A stretch of DNA of 20,771 bases from Pseudomonadota bacterium (GTDB lineage: Bacteria; Pseudomonadota; Alphaproteobacteria; Azospirillales; Azospirillaceae): contig JAEYPE010000136.1 in the NCBI GenBank assembly GCA_023411035.1, positions 1 through 20,771 of the forward strand, written 5' to 3'. A model generated the notes under the pieces. The model was given only the letters and a program-made list of their open reading frames with translations. It searched no databases and was not told the origin of the DNA. This document shows, in pieces, positions 7,718-16,424 of the stretch; positions within the stretch are counted from its first letter, which is position 1, and each line of letters starts with the position of its first letter. Both the position numbers and the translations under genes were made by a program.

Positions 7718-7757
7718 TGGACAAAGGGACGGCGGCCCCCGCACATTGACACCCGAC

Positions 7758-9149
7758 ATGATCGGATTACGTACTCTTGCCAAGCGCCTCGTTGCTGCTC
7801 TTCTGATGTTCCCGCTCCTGCCGACGGATATCGCGGCCGGGCGGGAGACGGTTGCCGCCGTCTCCGTGCTGACTTCTTTCCCCGAGAGCTTCTACGAACC
7901 CGTGCGGGAGGCGTTCGAGGCCGCACACCCGCAATGGCGTCTGCGCATCGTCAACACGAAGACCACCGCCGCGATCAGCCAGTTGCAGGAGCGGGGAGGC
8001 GACGGCGTGGACGTCTTCTGGGCGTCCGCCCCCGACGCCTTCGAGGTGCTGAAAGCGGCCAAGCGCCTGGAGCCCGTCATCCCGCGCCCGACGGGGGCGC
8101 CGCCGACGGTCGGGAACCAGCCGATCAACGATCCGGACGGCGCTTATCTCGGCTTCGCGCTGTCGGGTTACGGGCTGCTGTGGAACCAGCGCTACCTGGA
8201 CCGTCACGGCCTGTCGGCGCCCAAGCGGTGGGAGGATCTGCGCCGCCCCGTCTATGCCAGGCACCTTGGCATCACCGCCCCGTCGCGGTCCGGCACCATG
8301 CACCTGATGGTCGAAACCGTGTTGCAGATGCAGGGATGGGAGCGCGGCTGGGCGACGTGGCTGGAAATCGCCGGCAACCTCGCCACCGTGACGGCGCGCA
8401 GCTACGGCGTGGTGGATGGCGTTGCCAAGGGCCGCTTCGGCGTCGGGCTGAGCATCGACTTCCTCGGACAGTCCGCCGGGATGGAGGAGGAGGATCTGCG
8501 CTTCGCCTATCCCGCGGACAGCCTGTTCCTTCCGGCCAGCGTGGCGCTGCTGCGCGGCGCGCCGAACCCGGACGGGGCGGGAGCCTTCATCGACTTCCTG
8601 CTGTCCCCCGCCGGTCAGGCTCTGCTGGTCCGCCCGGACATCCAGCGCCTGCCGGTGCGGCCCGACGCCTACGCAGCGGCTCCCGCCGGCTATCCCGACC
8701 CTTACCGGGCGGAGACGGGGGACGATCTTTTCCTGTTCGACCGCGCCCTGTCCGGCGCCCGCTACGAGCTGGTGAACCTGCTGTTCGATGAGCTGGTGAC
8801 CTTCCGGGTGAAGACGCTGAACCGGGTCTGGCAACTGATCCACGAGGGGGAAGCGCGCCTGTCCGCGCTCTACGGCTCCGACAGCCACGAGCCGGTCGCG
8901 GCGGAACTGCTGCGCGCCGCGCGGGCGGCGGCCACCGCGGTCCCCGTCTCCGCCGCGGAAGCCGCCGATCCCGCCTTCTCCATGGCGCTGCGCCGGCCGG
9001 CGCGCTGGCTTCCCGTATCCAGCCGGCAGGCGGAACTGGAAGCCGCGTGGCGGGCCTTCTCCCGGCAGCGGCTGGACGAGGCGCTGGCCCTGGCGGAACG
9101 CGCGCTCATCATCCTGCGCGTGGCCAGCGGCGAAGGGGTCTGGCCGTGA
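7758..9149 (+). CDS. pgtC: PgtC-like periplasmic binding protein of the sensing unit
   Basis: A 463-residue family 1 extracellular binding protein. ATG 7758 was chosen because it begins a signal peptide (MIGLRTLAKRLVAALLMFPL, cleavage around IAAG), whereas the upstream in-frame extension is not secretory. Core motifs: FWASAPDAFEVLK, SGYGLLWNQRY, and APSRSGTMHL, the Ser/Thr-Gly-Thr loop type used for oxyanion or phosphate binding. A long C-terminal extension (~100 residues) ends in a helical Ala/Arg-rich part. It overlaps the histidine kinase gene by four bases (GTGA), as expected if it delivers ligand to the kinase's periplasmic domain. Salmonella PgtC plays this part in phosphoglycerate induction. 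The importer gene at 13285 encodes a close paralogue. No clear ribosome site. The symbol reflects family, not proven ligand. Confidence 0.8.
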   Translation: MIGLRTLAKRLVAALLMFPLLPTDIAAGRETVAAVSVLTSFPESFYEPVREAFEAAHPQWRLRIVNTKTTAAISQLQERGGDGVDVFWASAPDAFEVLKAAKRLEPVIPRPTGAPPTVGNQPINDPDGAYLGFALSGYGLLWNQRYLDRHGLSAPKRWEDLRRPVYARHLGITAPSRSGTMHLMVETVLQMQGWERGWATWLEIAGNLATVTARSYGVVDGVAKGRFGVGLSIDFLGQSAGMEEEDLRFAYPADSLFLPASVALLRGAPNPDGAGAFIDFLLSPAGQALLVRPDIQRLPVRPDAYAAAPAGYPDPYRAETGDDLFLFDRALSGARYELVNLLFDELVTFRVKTLNRVWQLIHEGEARLSALYGSDSHEPVAAELLRAARAAATAVPVSAAEAADPAFSMALRRPARWLPVSSRQAELEAAWRAFSRQRLDEALALAERALIILRVASGEGVWP

Positions 9150-11578
9150 CCGCCGAAACCGTTTCCGGACGTGCCCCCGGCCCCGTGCGCTTCGGCATCC
9201 GGGCGCGGCTTCTGCTGGCCTTCGTCGCGGTGGCGGCGCTGTCGGTGGTCGCCTGCGGGCTTGGCTGGCTGTCCTACGACCGGCTGGGCGGCACGCTGGA
9301 CGAGTTCGCGGAAAGTCACCTGCCCGCCCTCGGCCTCGCCGCTCGCCTGGCGGAGGAAGGCGGCGGCATCATCGCCACCGCGCCGATCCTCGCCAACGCA
9401 CGGACGGAGCAGGAGTTGGGCGCCATCCGCGACACGCTGGGCCGCCGCCTCGCCGCGCTCCGCGTGCTGGCGGAAGAAGGGGAGCGTGGGGTTCCCGGAT
9501 TGCGCCCGATGGTGGACGCGCTCCGCCGCAACCTGACCGACCTCGACGCGACCGTGCGGCACCGGCTGGCGCTGGCCCGCCGCAACCAGGAGAGCATCGA
9601 GCGGCTGCGCTGGCTGCACGCCGACTTCCTCGACGACATCGAACCGCTGGTCACCGACGCCCGCTTCAACATCCAGAGCGCGCTGGGCCACGTCGAAGCC
9701 GGCACCCGTTCCGCCGAGGCGGTCCGCACCCTGCGCGAGGAGAGCCGGAGGAGCGAGGCGGTGCTTCAGATCGGTGCGAACGGCAACCTCGCGGTCGGGC
9801 TGATCGCGCGGGCCGCGACGCTGGCCACCGCCGAAGCGCTGAACGACAACGCGGGCTTCCTGGAGGAAACCGCCGACCGGCTGCAGCACGACCTCGCCAC
9901 GCTGAAGGACTGGGCGGACGGCGTGTCGCTGGGACAGGTGGTCGCCCGCCTGCTGGAGCTGGCCCGCGGCGTCGGCAGCATCCCGGAGCTGCGCCGCGAG
10001 GAGCTGGATGCTGCGGATCGCGGGCAGGCGCTGCTGGCCGACAACCGGGAACTGGTGGCCCGGCTGAACGGACTGATCGCCCGGCAGGCGCAGGCCGTGG
10101 AAAGCACCTCCCGCGCCGCCGCCGCGCGCTCGGCCCAGGCCATCGCAGAGGGGCGCTCGGCCCTGCTGGCGAGCGCGCTGGTGAGCCTGCTCGTGGCGGT
10201 GCTGGTCGCGTGGCTGTACGTCAACCGCAGCATCATCTCCCGCCTGACGCGGCTGGGCACCGCGGCGCACGAGATCGCCGCCGGCAACCTCAAGGCGGAC
10301 ATCCCGCTGGGCGGCAGCGACGAGCTGTCGCAGATGGCCGCCGCCCTGCTGGTCTTCCGCGACACCGCCATCGCGGTGGAGGAGGCCAACGCCCAGGCCA
10401 TCATCGACAACGCGCAGGCCGGGCTGGCGACCACCGACGCCGACGGGGTGATCGAGTTCGTCAACCCGCTGGCCGCCGCGCTGATCGCCGCACCGGCGGG
10501 GTTCGATGACGGGCGGCTGGCGGGACGCCTGGAACCCGGCGGCGCGCGGCGCGTGGAGGACTTCTTCCGGGAGGCCGGCGAGGCACCGGACGAGGCGCCG
10601 CCGTCGCTGTCCCTCCTCACCGCCGGGCGGCGTCCGGACGGGCGCACGGTGCCGGTGCAGGTGGGCATCCGCCCCTTCCGGCGGCGCCAGCAGCAACGCT
10701 TCATCGTCACCCTGACGGACATGACGGAGCGGGTGGAGGCGCAGCAGATCCTGGAACGCACGGTGGCGGAGCGGACCGCCGACCTGCGCACCACGAACGC
10801 GCGGCTGGAACACGCCATCGCCGAACACCAGCGCGCCGAGCGCGACCTGAGGGAGGCGCAGGCGGAACTGGTGCAGGCCGGCAAGCTGGCGGCGCTGGGC
10901 CAGCTCGCCGCCGGCGTGGGACACGAGTTGAACCAGCCCCTGGCGGCGATCCGCTCCTACGCCCACAACGGGCGCAAGCTGATCGAGCTTGGCCGGATCG
11001 GCGAGGCGGACGGCAACCTTGCCAAGATCGCCGACCTGACCGCCCGCATGGCGAACATCACCAACCATCTGAAGCGCTTCGCCCGACGCCCCGACGCCCG
11101 GCTGGACGCGGTGGAACTGGCGCCCGTGGTGCAGGGCGCGCTGTCCCTGTTCGGCAACCGGCTGCGCGAGGAGGCCGTGGAACTGGTCGTGGATCTGCCC
11201 GTGGACCCGTCCGGCGAGCCGCTGCGCGTCCGCGCGGAGGAGGTGCGGCTGGAACAGGTGCTGGTCAATCTGCTGAGCAACGCGCTGGACGCCGTGGCCG
11301 GCGCCCCGTTGCGCCGCATCACCATCGGTGCGGCCATCGGCGTGGAAGAGGCGGATGGAACCGTGCACATCATGGTGCGCGACACCGGTCCCGGAATCCC
11401 GGCAACGGTGGCCGGGCAGCTGTTCGACCCCTTCGTCACCACCAAGCCGGTGGGCACGGGGCTCGGCCTCGGCCTGTCGATCTCCTACAACATCGTGCGG
11501 GACTTCGGCGGCGTCCTTTCGGTGGCCGACACCGGTCCCGGCGGAACCGCCTTCCTGCTGACCCTGAACCGTGCCTGA
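9146..11578 (+). CDS. pgtB: PgtB-like membrane sensor histidine kinase
   Basis: 810 residues from GTG 9146, overlapping the preceding stop as GTGA with GAAGGGG (9132-9138) upstream; the longer opening from 9047 lies inside the previous gene. Order: TM1 ~22-43, a large periplasmic helical domain ~44-337, TM2 ~338-360, HAMP ~361-413, a PAS-like domain ~418-530 (IIDNAQAGLATTDADGVIEF), a coiled coil ~535-580, HisKA with phospho-acceptor His593 in GVGHELNQPLAAIRSY, and an HATPase domain with Asn708 in NLLSNALDA, DTGPGIP and GTGLGLGLSI. All catalytic boxes look intact. It should autophosphorylate in response to the periplasmic binding protein and pass phosphate to the regulator 26 bases downstream. 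Fits the PgtB/DctB-like kinase group. Confidence 0.88.
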   Translation: MTAETVSGRAPGPVRFGIRARLLLAFVAVAALSVVACGLGWLSYDRLGGTLDEFAESHLPALGLAARLAEEGGGIIATAPILANARTEQELGAIRDTLGRRLAALRVLAEEGERGVPGLRPMVDALRRNLTDLDATVRHRLALARRNQESIERLRWLHADFLDDIEPLVTDARFNIQSALGHVEAGTRSAEAVRTLREESRRSEAVLQIGANGNLAVGLIARAATLATAEALNDNAGFLEETADRLQHDLATLKDWADGVSLGQVVARLLELARGVGSIPELRREELDAADRGQALLADNRELVARLNGLIARQAQAVESTSRAAAARSAQAIAEGRSALLASALVSLLVAVLVAWLYVNRSIISRLTRLGTAAHEIAAGNLKADIPLGGSDELSQMAAALLVFRDTAIAVEEANAQAIIDNAQAGLATTDADGVIEFVNPLAAALIAAPAGFDDGRLAGRLEPGGARRVEDFFREAGEAPDEAPPSLSLLTAGRRPDGRTVPVQVGIRPFRRRQQQRFIVTLTDMTERVEAQQILERTVAERTADLRTTNARLEHAIAEHQRAERDLREAQAELVQAGKLAALGQLAAGVGHELNQPLAAIRSYAHNGRKLIELGRIGEADGNLAKIADLTARMANITNHLKRFARRPDARLDAVELAPVVQGALSLFGNRLREEAVELVVDLPVDPSGEPLRVRAEEVRLEQVLVNLLSNALDAVAGAPLRRITIGAAIGVEEADGTVHIMVRDTGPGIPATVAGQLFDPFVTTKPVGTGLGLGLSISYNIVRDFGGVLSVADTGPGGTAFLLTLNRA

Positions 11579-11604
11579 CCTTAACAGAGCCTGAGCAACA
11601 TCGC

Positions 11605-12948
11605 ATGACCGTGCTGCTGATCGACGATGACCACGAGGTGCTGGATGCCAGCCGCCAGACGCTGGAGCTGGAAGGCTTCACGGTGGAGGCGACGGCCCGT
11701 CCGGAAAATGCGCTGGGGACTCTCTGCCCGTCCTGGCCGGGCGTGGTGGTGACCGACGTGCGCATGCCCGGCCTGGACGGCTTCGCCCTGCTGGAACGGG
11801 TGCGCGCCGCCGACCCGGAGGTGCCGGTCGTGCTGGTCACCGGCCACGGCGACATCGCCATGGCGATGCGGGCGGTGCGCGAGGGCGCCTACGACTTCAT
11901 CGAGAAGCCGGCGGAGCCCGGCCATCTGGTGGAGGTGGTGCGCCGCGCGCTGGCGCATCGCCGGCTGGTGCTGGAGAACCGCAGCCTGCGGGCGCAGCTT
12001 GCGGGCGGCGGCTCGCTGGAGGCGCGCATCATTGGCCGTTCCTCCGCCGTGGAGCGGCTGCGCGCCGCCGTGGCGGGGCTGGCCGACGCGGAGGTGGACG
12101 TCCTGCTGTTCGGCGAGACCGGAACGGGGAAGGAACTGGTCGCCCGGAGCCTGCACGATGCCGGGCGGCGGAGGGCCGGAAACTTCGTCGCGCTGAACTG
12201 CGGCGCCCTGCCCGACAGCATCATCGAGAGCGAACTGTTCGGCCACGAGCCCGGCGCCTTCACCGGCGCGCAGGGCCGGCGCATCGGCAAGCTGGAGCAT
12301 GCGCACGGCGGCACGCTGTTCCTCGACGAGATCGAGAGCATGCCGATGCACCTCCAGGTGAAGCTGCTGCGCGTGCTTCAGGAGCGGGTGATCGAGCGGA
12401 TCGGCGGCAACCAGCCGATCCCGCTGGATCTGCGCGTGGTCGCCGCCACCAAGGTGGATTTGCTGCGACTGGCCGGCGAAGGCAAATTCCGCGAGGATCT
12501 GTACTACCGCCTGAACGTGGTGACCGTGCCGCTTCCGCCTTTGCGCGAGCGGCGGGAGGATGTGCCGCTGCTGCTGCGCCATTTCCTCGACGCGGCATCG
12601 GACCGCGCGCGCCGCCCTGCCCCGCCCGTCGATGCCGCGGTGCTCGCCCGTTTGGCCGCCCATGGCTGGCCGGGCAACGTCCGCGAGTTGCGGAACGTCG
12701 CGGAGCGCATGGCCCTGGGTTTGGGCGACGGCCTGGCGGGAGGCTCCGTGACCGGGACGCCCGGCGGAGGGATCGAACCGCTGGCCGAACAGATGGACCG
12801 TATCGAGAAACAGCTCATCGAGGACGCGCTCGCCCGCTGCGGCGGGCGGGTCGGCGAGACGGCGGACAAGCTGGGCGTCACCCGCAAGACCCTGTACCTG
12901 AAGATGCGCCACCACGGACTCCACCGAGGCGACTTCACCGACGAGTGA
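11605..12948 (+). CDS. pgtA: PgtA-like sigma-54-dependent response regulator
   Basis: 447 residues, NtrC/DctD architecture. Receiver domain ~1-115 with acidic pair Asp7/Asp8, phospho-acceptor Asp51 (VVTDVRMPG) and Lys101. AAA+ domain ~140-370 with Walker A GETGTGKE (170-177), the sigma-54 contact loop GAFTGA (217-222) intact, Walker B GGTLFLDEIES, and the arginine-finger region REDLYYRLNV. A Fis-type helix-turn-helix at the C-terminus (EDALARCGGRVGETADKLGV). The intact GAFTGA loop predicts activation of sigma-54 promoters, and a near-consensus one lies about 280 bases downstream in front of the transport genes. Start ATG 11605 has only a weak ribosome site; expression probably follows from the kinase gene. 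Confidence 0.92.
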   Translation: MTVLLIDDDHEVLDASRQTLELEGFTVEATARPENALGTLCPSWPGVVVTDVRMPGLDGFALLERVRAADPEVPVVLVTGHGDIAMAMRAVREGAYDFIEKPAEPGHLVEVVRRALAHRRLVLENRSLRAQLAGGGSLEARIIGRSSAVERLRAAVAGLADAEVDVLLFGETGTGKELVARSLHDAGRRRAGNFVALNCGALPDSIIESELFGHEPGAFTGAQGRRIGKLEHAHGGTLFLDEIESMPMHLQVKLLRVLQERVIERIGGNQPIPLDLRVVAATKVDLLRLAGEGKFREDLYYRLNVVTVPLPPLRERREDVPLLLRHFLDAASDRARRPAPPVDAAVLARLAAHGWPGNVRELRNVAERMALGLGDGLAGGSVTGTPGGGIEPLAEQMDRIEKQLIEDALARCGGRVGETADKLGVTRKTLYLKMRHHGLHRGDFTDE

Positions 12949-12950
12949 CG

Positions 12951-12998
12951 GTGCGGAAGCCCCTCTCCCTTGATGGGAGACTTGACGGCAGTCCGCAC
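12951..12998 (+). other. Nested hairpin after the response regulator gene
   Basis: GTGCGGA (12951-12957) pairs with TCCGCAC (12992-12998), enclosing a smaller hairpin TCTCCC-TTGAT-GGGAGA (12964-12980). It begins three bases after the stop. No T-run follows. It may be a mRNA 3'-end structure or a partial Rho-independent-like terminator separating the sensing unit from the transport operon. Confidence 0.45.
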
Positions 12999-13020
12999 AC
13001 CGCCGTCGGCGATGCCGTTC

Positions 13021-13055
13021 GCACGGCCTTTCCGGAGGGGGAAGGCCACCGCGTG
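13021..13055 (+). other. Second stem-loop in the regulator-transporter gap
   Basis: GCAC-GGCCTT (13021-13030) pairs with AAGGCC (13042-13047) and GTGC (13052-13055), with an 11-base loop and a bulge. No T-run. Function unknown; the remaining sequence to 13140 shows nothing else recognisable. Confidence 0.35.
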
Positions 13056-13148
13056 CCGAGGGTCTGGATTCCGGATGCCCTCACCAACCCGCATGGGTCC
13101 TCGAAACCGTTCCGGTCGTGGCCGACGGACGCCTTCCCCGTTCCCGAT

Positions 13149-13189
13149 ATTACCCATTGCGCCTGCCCGACGTTACCGGAATTACCCAT
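13149..13189 (+). promoter_or_regulatory. Candidate upstream activator site (direct repeats)
   Basis: ATTACCCAT occurs at 13149-13157 and 13181-13189, spaced 32 bp (about three helical turns), with a related half, GTTACCGG, at 13172-13179. They lie roughly 70-105 bases upstream of the predicted start of transcription, the usual distance for an enhancer-binding protein such as the PgtA-like regulator. Repeats are seen directly; the binding role is inferred. Confidence 0.5.
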
Positions 13190-13229
13190 ACGCCCGGCAC
13201 AACTCCAGACGTTTCGCCTAAAAAACACT

Positions 13230-13245
13230 TGGCATGCGAATTGCT
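13230..13245 (+). promoter_or_regulatory. Sigma-54 (-24/-12) promoter of the transport operon
   Basis: TGGCATGCGAATTGCT matches the sigma-54 consensus TGGCAC-N5-TTGCW at all but one position, with GG at 13231-13232 and GC at 13243-13244 separated by the required 10 bases. Transcription would start near 13256, leaving a leader of about 30 bases before the binding-protein ATG at 13285. It directly follows a regulator gene with an intact GAFTGA loop. Confidence 0.88.
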
Positions 13246-13284
13246 GAAAGAGCGTGCAGAAAAGTCAACGGGAGGAACCATCCT

Positions 13285-14631
13285 ATGTCTCGCACGCTGC
13301 ACGGCGTCGCGGCCGCCCTGGCCGTCATCCTCGCCTCCAGCACCGCCGCCTTTGCCCAGGACCCCTCGGGCAAGCTGGTCGTCGTCACCTCCTTTCCGAA
13401 GGATCTGACCAGCGCCTTCCAGCAGGCTTTCCAGAAGGCCCATCCGAAGGTCACGGTGGAGATCCTGAACCGCAACACCAACGCGGGCGTGAAGTATCTC
13501 CAGGAAACGGCGTCGAACAACGGCACCGACCTGTTCTGGGCCTCCGCCCCCGATGCCTTCGAGGTTCTGAAGGGCGCCAACCTGCTGCAGGCCTACAAGC
13601 CGAAGGTGGAAGGCATTCCGGAGAAGGTCGGCGCCTACCCGGTCAACGATCCGGAGGGCATGTACGCCGGCTTCGCCGCGTCGGGCTACGGCATCATGTG
13701 GAACACCCGCTACATGAAGGCCAACAACCTGCCGGCCCCCAAGGAGTGGTCCGACCTCGCCAAGCCCGTCTATTACGACCATGTGGCCATTTCCGCCCCG
13801 TCGCGGTCCGGCACCACGCACCTGACCATCGAGACCATCCTCCAGGGCGAGGGCTGGGAGAAGGGCTGGCGGACCAACAAGGAAATCGCCGGCAACTACC
13901 GCACCATCACCGAGCGCAGCTTCGGCGTGCCGGACGGCGTGAATTCCGGCAGCTTCGGCGTCGGCATCGTGATCGACTTCTTCGCGCTGTCGTCCCAGGC
14001 GTCCGGCTTCCCGGTCGAGTTCGTCTATCCCACGGTCACCACCATCGTGCCGGCCAACATCGGCATCGTGAAGAACGCCCCCAACAAGGCGGCCGCCGAG
14101 ACCTTCGTGGACTTCGTCCTGTCGCCGGAAGGTCAGGAGGTGCTGTTGCAGCCGGCGATCCGCCGCCTGCCGGTCAACCCGGCCACCTACGCGAAGGCGC
14201 CCGCCGACTATCCGAATCCGTTCAAGGACACGTCCCTGGGCGCGCAGGTGAATTTCAATGTGGAGGTGTCGCAGGCCCGCTACAATGTGGTGGATGCGCT
14301 GTTCGACCAACTCATCACCTTCAAGCTCGATGACCTGAAGGCGGCGACCCGCGCCATCCATCAGGCGGAGGCCGCGCTCGCCAAGAAGCCCAACGAGAAG
14401 GGCAAGGCGCTGCTGGCCGAGGCGCGCGACCTCGTCGCCGCCATGCCGGTGACCGCCGCGGAGGCCGCCGATCCGCAGTTGGCCGGCGCCTTCACGGTGG
14501 AGCGCAAGAGCGCCACCGACGCCGTGCCGGAGCGTCAGGCGCAGGTGGAGCAGAAGTGGGCCGCCTTCGCCAAGGAAAACTACGCCGCCGCCCGCAAGCC
14601 GGCCGAAGAGGCCCTGGCGCTGGCCCGCTGA
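13285..14631 (+). CDS. ABC importer periplasmic binding protein, paralogue of the PgtC-like protein
   Basis: 448 residues with a clear signal peptide (MSRTLHGVAAALAVILASST, cleavage after AFA). ATG 13285 is preceded by GGGAGGA; the in-frame ATG at 13234 falls inside the sigma-54 promoter and cannot be the start. It shares FWASAPDAFEVLKG, SGYGIMWNTRY, APSRSGTTHL and FGVGIVIDF with the sensing protein (43 of 67 positions identical by eye over the block starting at HVAISAPSRSGT), plus the same ~100-residue C-terminal extension with VTAAEAADP. It should capture substrate for the downstream permease and ATPase. Family 1 proteins of this type are often labelled iron-binding, but the regulatory context favours a phosphorylated organic ligand. 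Ligand unproven. Confidence 0.88.
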   Translation: MSRTLHGVAAALAVILASSTAAFAQDPSGKLVVVTSFPKDLTSAFQQAFQKAHPKVTVEILNRNTNAGVKYLQETASNNGTDLFWASAPDAFEVLKGANLLQAYKPKVEGIPEKVGAYPVNDPEGMYAGFAASGYGIMWNTRYMKANNLPAPKEWSDLAKPVYYDHVAISAPSRSGTTHLTIETILQGEGWEKGWRTNKEIAGNYRTITERSFGVPDGVNSGSFGVGIVIDFFALSSQASGFPVEFVYPTVTTIVPANIGIVKNAPNKAAAETFVDFVLSPEGQEVLLQPAIRRLPVNPATYAKAPADYPNPFKDTSLGAQVNFNVEVSQARYNVVDALFDQLITFKLDDLKAATRAIHQAEAALAKKPNEKGKALLAEARDLVAAMPVTAAEAADPQLAGAFTVERKSATDAVPERQAQVEQKWAAFAKENYAAARKPAEEALALAR

Positions 14632-14644
14632 GCCGAGTGTGAAA

Positions 14645-14667
14645 GGGGCGCCCCGCGCGGGCGCCCC
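14645..14667 (+). other. Strong hairpin between binding-protein and permease genes
   Basis: GGGGCGCCC (14645-14653) and GGGCGCCCC (14659-14667) form a perfect 9-bp GC stem with a 5-base loop, 13 bases after the binding-protein stop. No T-run follows. This position matches hairpins that protect the 3' end of binding-protein mRNA so that it outnumbers the membrane components; partial termination is the alternative. Confidence 0.7.
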
Positions 14668-14697
14668 ACCCTCTCTCCCGATACATTGGGCTGATCC

Positions 14698-16410
14698 ATG
14701 ACGTCTCTTGCGCTCTCGCGCGAAAGCTTCGCGCGCGTGCGGCCGGGGCCGGCGGCGGCGGCGGTTCTGATCGCGCTGTTCCTGCTGCTGTTCCTCGTCG
14801 TGCCGGTGGTCCAGGTCATCTTCGTCGCCTTCCAGGACAAGACGACCGGGGCCTTCACGCTGGTCAACTTCGCCGATTTCTTCCGCAACGACCTGTTCAT
14901 GCGGTCGTTCTGGAACTCCTTCTACGTCTCCGCCATGTCGGTGGTGGTGGCGAGCCTGCTGGCCCTGCCGCTGGCCTACCTGACGACGCGGTTCGAGTTC
15001 CGCGGCGCCGTCCTGATCCAGAGCCTGGGCATCATCCCGCTCATCATGCCGCCCTTCATCGGCGCGGTTGCGATGCAGCTTCTGTTCGGGCGCAACGGCA
15101 CGGTCAATTTGCTGCTGCGCGAGCATTTCGGCTTCTCCATCCCGTTCATGGAGGGGCTGAACGGCGTCATCTTCGTCCAGAGCATCCATTATTTCCCGTT
15201 CATCCTCATCAATTTGTCGGCCAGCCTGAAGAACATCGACAGGGCGATGGAGGAATCGGCGCAGAACCTCGGCTGCCACGGCTTCCGGCTGTTCCGCCGC
15301 ATCGTGTTTCCGCTGGCCATGCCGGGTTACGTCGCCGGCGCGTCGCTGGTCTTCATCAAGGTTTTCGACGACCTGGGCACGCCGCTTCTGCTGAACGTCA
15401 ACGACATGCTGGCGCCGCAGGCGTACCTGCGCATCTCCTCCATCGGCATCGCCGACCCGATGGGCTACGTGATCTCGGTGGTGCTGATCGTCTGCTCCCT
15501 GCTGGCCCTCTGGGTGTCGGCGCTGGCGATGAAGGGCAAGGACTACGCGACCGTCCAGCGCGGCGGCGGCGGGTTGGCGCGGCGGCGCATGAAGCCGTTG
15601 GAGAAAGTGGCGGCCTACGGGGTCGTGCTGCTGATCCTGGTGCTGGTGCTGGCGCCGCACATCGGCCTGACGCTGCTGTCCTTCGCCACGATCTGGTCCT
15701 TCAGCCCCTTCCCCGACGCCTTCACGCTGAAGCACTACGACACCGTCTTCCTGGAAAGCGGGCAGTACATCACCAACACGCTGCTCTACGCCTCGCTGGC
15801 GGCGCTGCTGGACGTGGTGATCGGCACGGCCATCGCCTATCTGGTCCTGCGCACGAAGCTGCCGGGCCGGCAATGGCTGGACTATGTGGCCATGGCGGCG
15901 CTGGCGGTGCCGGGCGTGGTGCTGGGCATCGGCTACCTGCGCAGCTTCTACGACGTGCCCATGCCCTTCACCGGCCAGCCGCTGTCCGGCTTCTGGCTGA
16001 TCCTGGTCTTCGCGCTGGCGATCCGCCGCCTGCCCTACGCGCTGCGCGCCTGCACCGCGGCGTTGCAGCAGGTCAGCAACTCCCTGGAGGAGGCGGCCGA
16101 GAATCTGGGCGCCACCAAGCTGCGCACCATCAGCCGGGTGGTCGTGCCGCTGATGTCCGGCGGCATCCTGGCCGGCTTCGTCACCAGCTTCGCCACCGCT
16201 GCGGTGGAACTGTCGGCGACCATCATGCTGGTCCATTCGCAAAGCGACGCGCCGCTGGCCTACGGCCTTTACGTCTACATGCAGTCGGCGGCCGGGCGCG
16301 GTCCGGGCGCGGCACTGGGCATCTTCGCCGTCATCATCGTGGGGCTGGGCACCTACCTGTCGCACGTCATCATCGAGCGGGGCCGGCGCGAACGCGGCCA
16401 GGACCATTGA
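14698..16410 (+). CDS. ABC importer permease, two fused membrane domains (FbpB/AfuB type)
   Basis: 570 residues holding two binding-protein-dependent permease domains in one chain, each of about six membrane helices, so one polypeptide replaces the usual dimer. Both ATPase-contact EAA loops are visible: EESAQNLGCHGFRLFRRIVF from about residue 184 and EEAAENLGATKLRTISRVVV from about 464. This layout is typical of the Fe3+ FbpB / sugar-phosphate AfuB permease family and of some phosphonate importers. ATG 14698 has a weak ribosome site. Spacing to the ATPase gene is 14 bases. It forms the inner-membrane channel of the importer. Specificity cannot be told from the permease. Confidence 0.92.
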   Translation: MTSLALSRESFARVRPGPAAAAVLIALFLLLFLVVPVVQVIFVAFQDKTTGAFTLVNFADFFRNDLFMRSFWNSFYVSAMSVVVASLLALPLAYLTTRFEFRGAVLIQSLGIIPLIMPPFIGAVAMQLLFGRNGTVNLLLREHFGFSIPFMEGLNGVIFVQSIHYFPFILINLSASLKNIDRAMEESAQNLGCHGFRLFRRIVFPLAMPGYVAGASLVFIKVFDDLGTPLLLNVNDMLAPQAYLRISSIGIADPMGYVISVVLIVCSLLALWVSALAMKGKDYATVQRGGGGLARRRMKPLEKVAAYGVVLLILVLVLAPHIGLTLLSFATIWSFSPFPDAFTLKHYDTVFLESGQYITNTLLYASLAALLDVVIGTAIAYLVLRTKLPGRQWLDYVAMAALAVPGVVLGIGYLRSFYDVPMPFTGQPLSGFWLILVFALAIRRLPYALRACTAALQQVSNSLEEAAENLGATKLRTISRVVVPLMSGGILAGFVTSFATAAVELSATIMLVHSQSDAPLAYGLYVYMQSAAGRGPGAALGIFAVIIVGLGTYLSHVIIERGRRERGQDH

Positions 16411-16424
16411 GGGGAGCCCTCACC

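Noticed and set aside
8870..11368. Minus-strand open frame of 832 codons
   Set aside because: Lies opposite the histidine kinase gene; no recognisable domain and shadow-type composition.
13234..13284. Upstream in-frame start for the importer binding protein
   Set aside because: The ATG is part of the sigma-54 promoter and upstream of the expected transcript start; it would also spoil the signal peptide.
13150..16407. Very long minus-strand open frame (1085 codons)
   Set aside because: Antisense to the binding protein and permease, which have clear motifs, signal peptide and ribosome sites; its product is low-complexity His/Arg/Gly/Gln-rich, typical of a GC-rich shadow frame.
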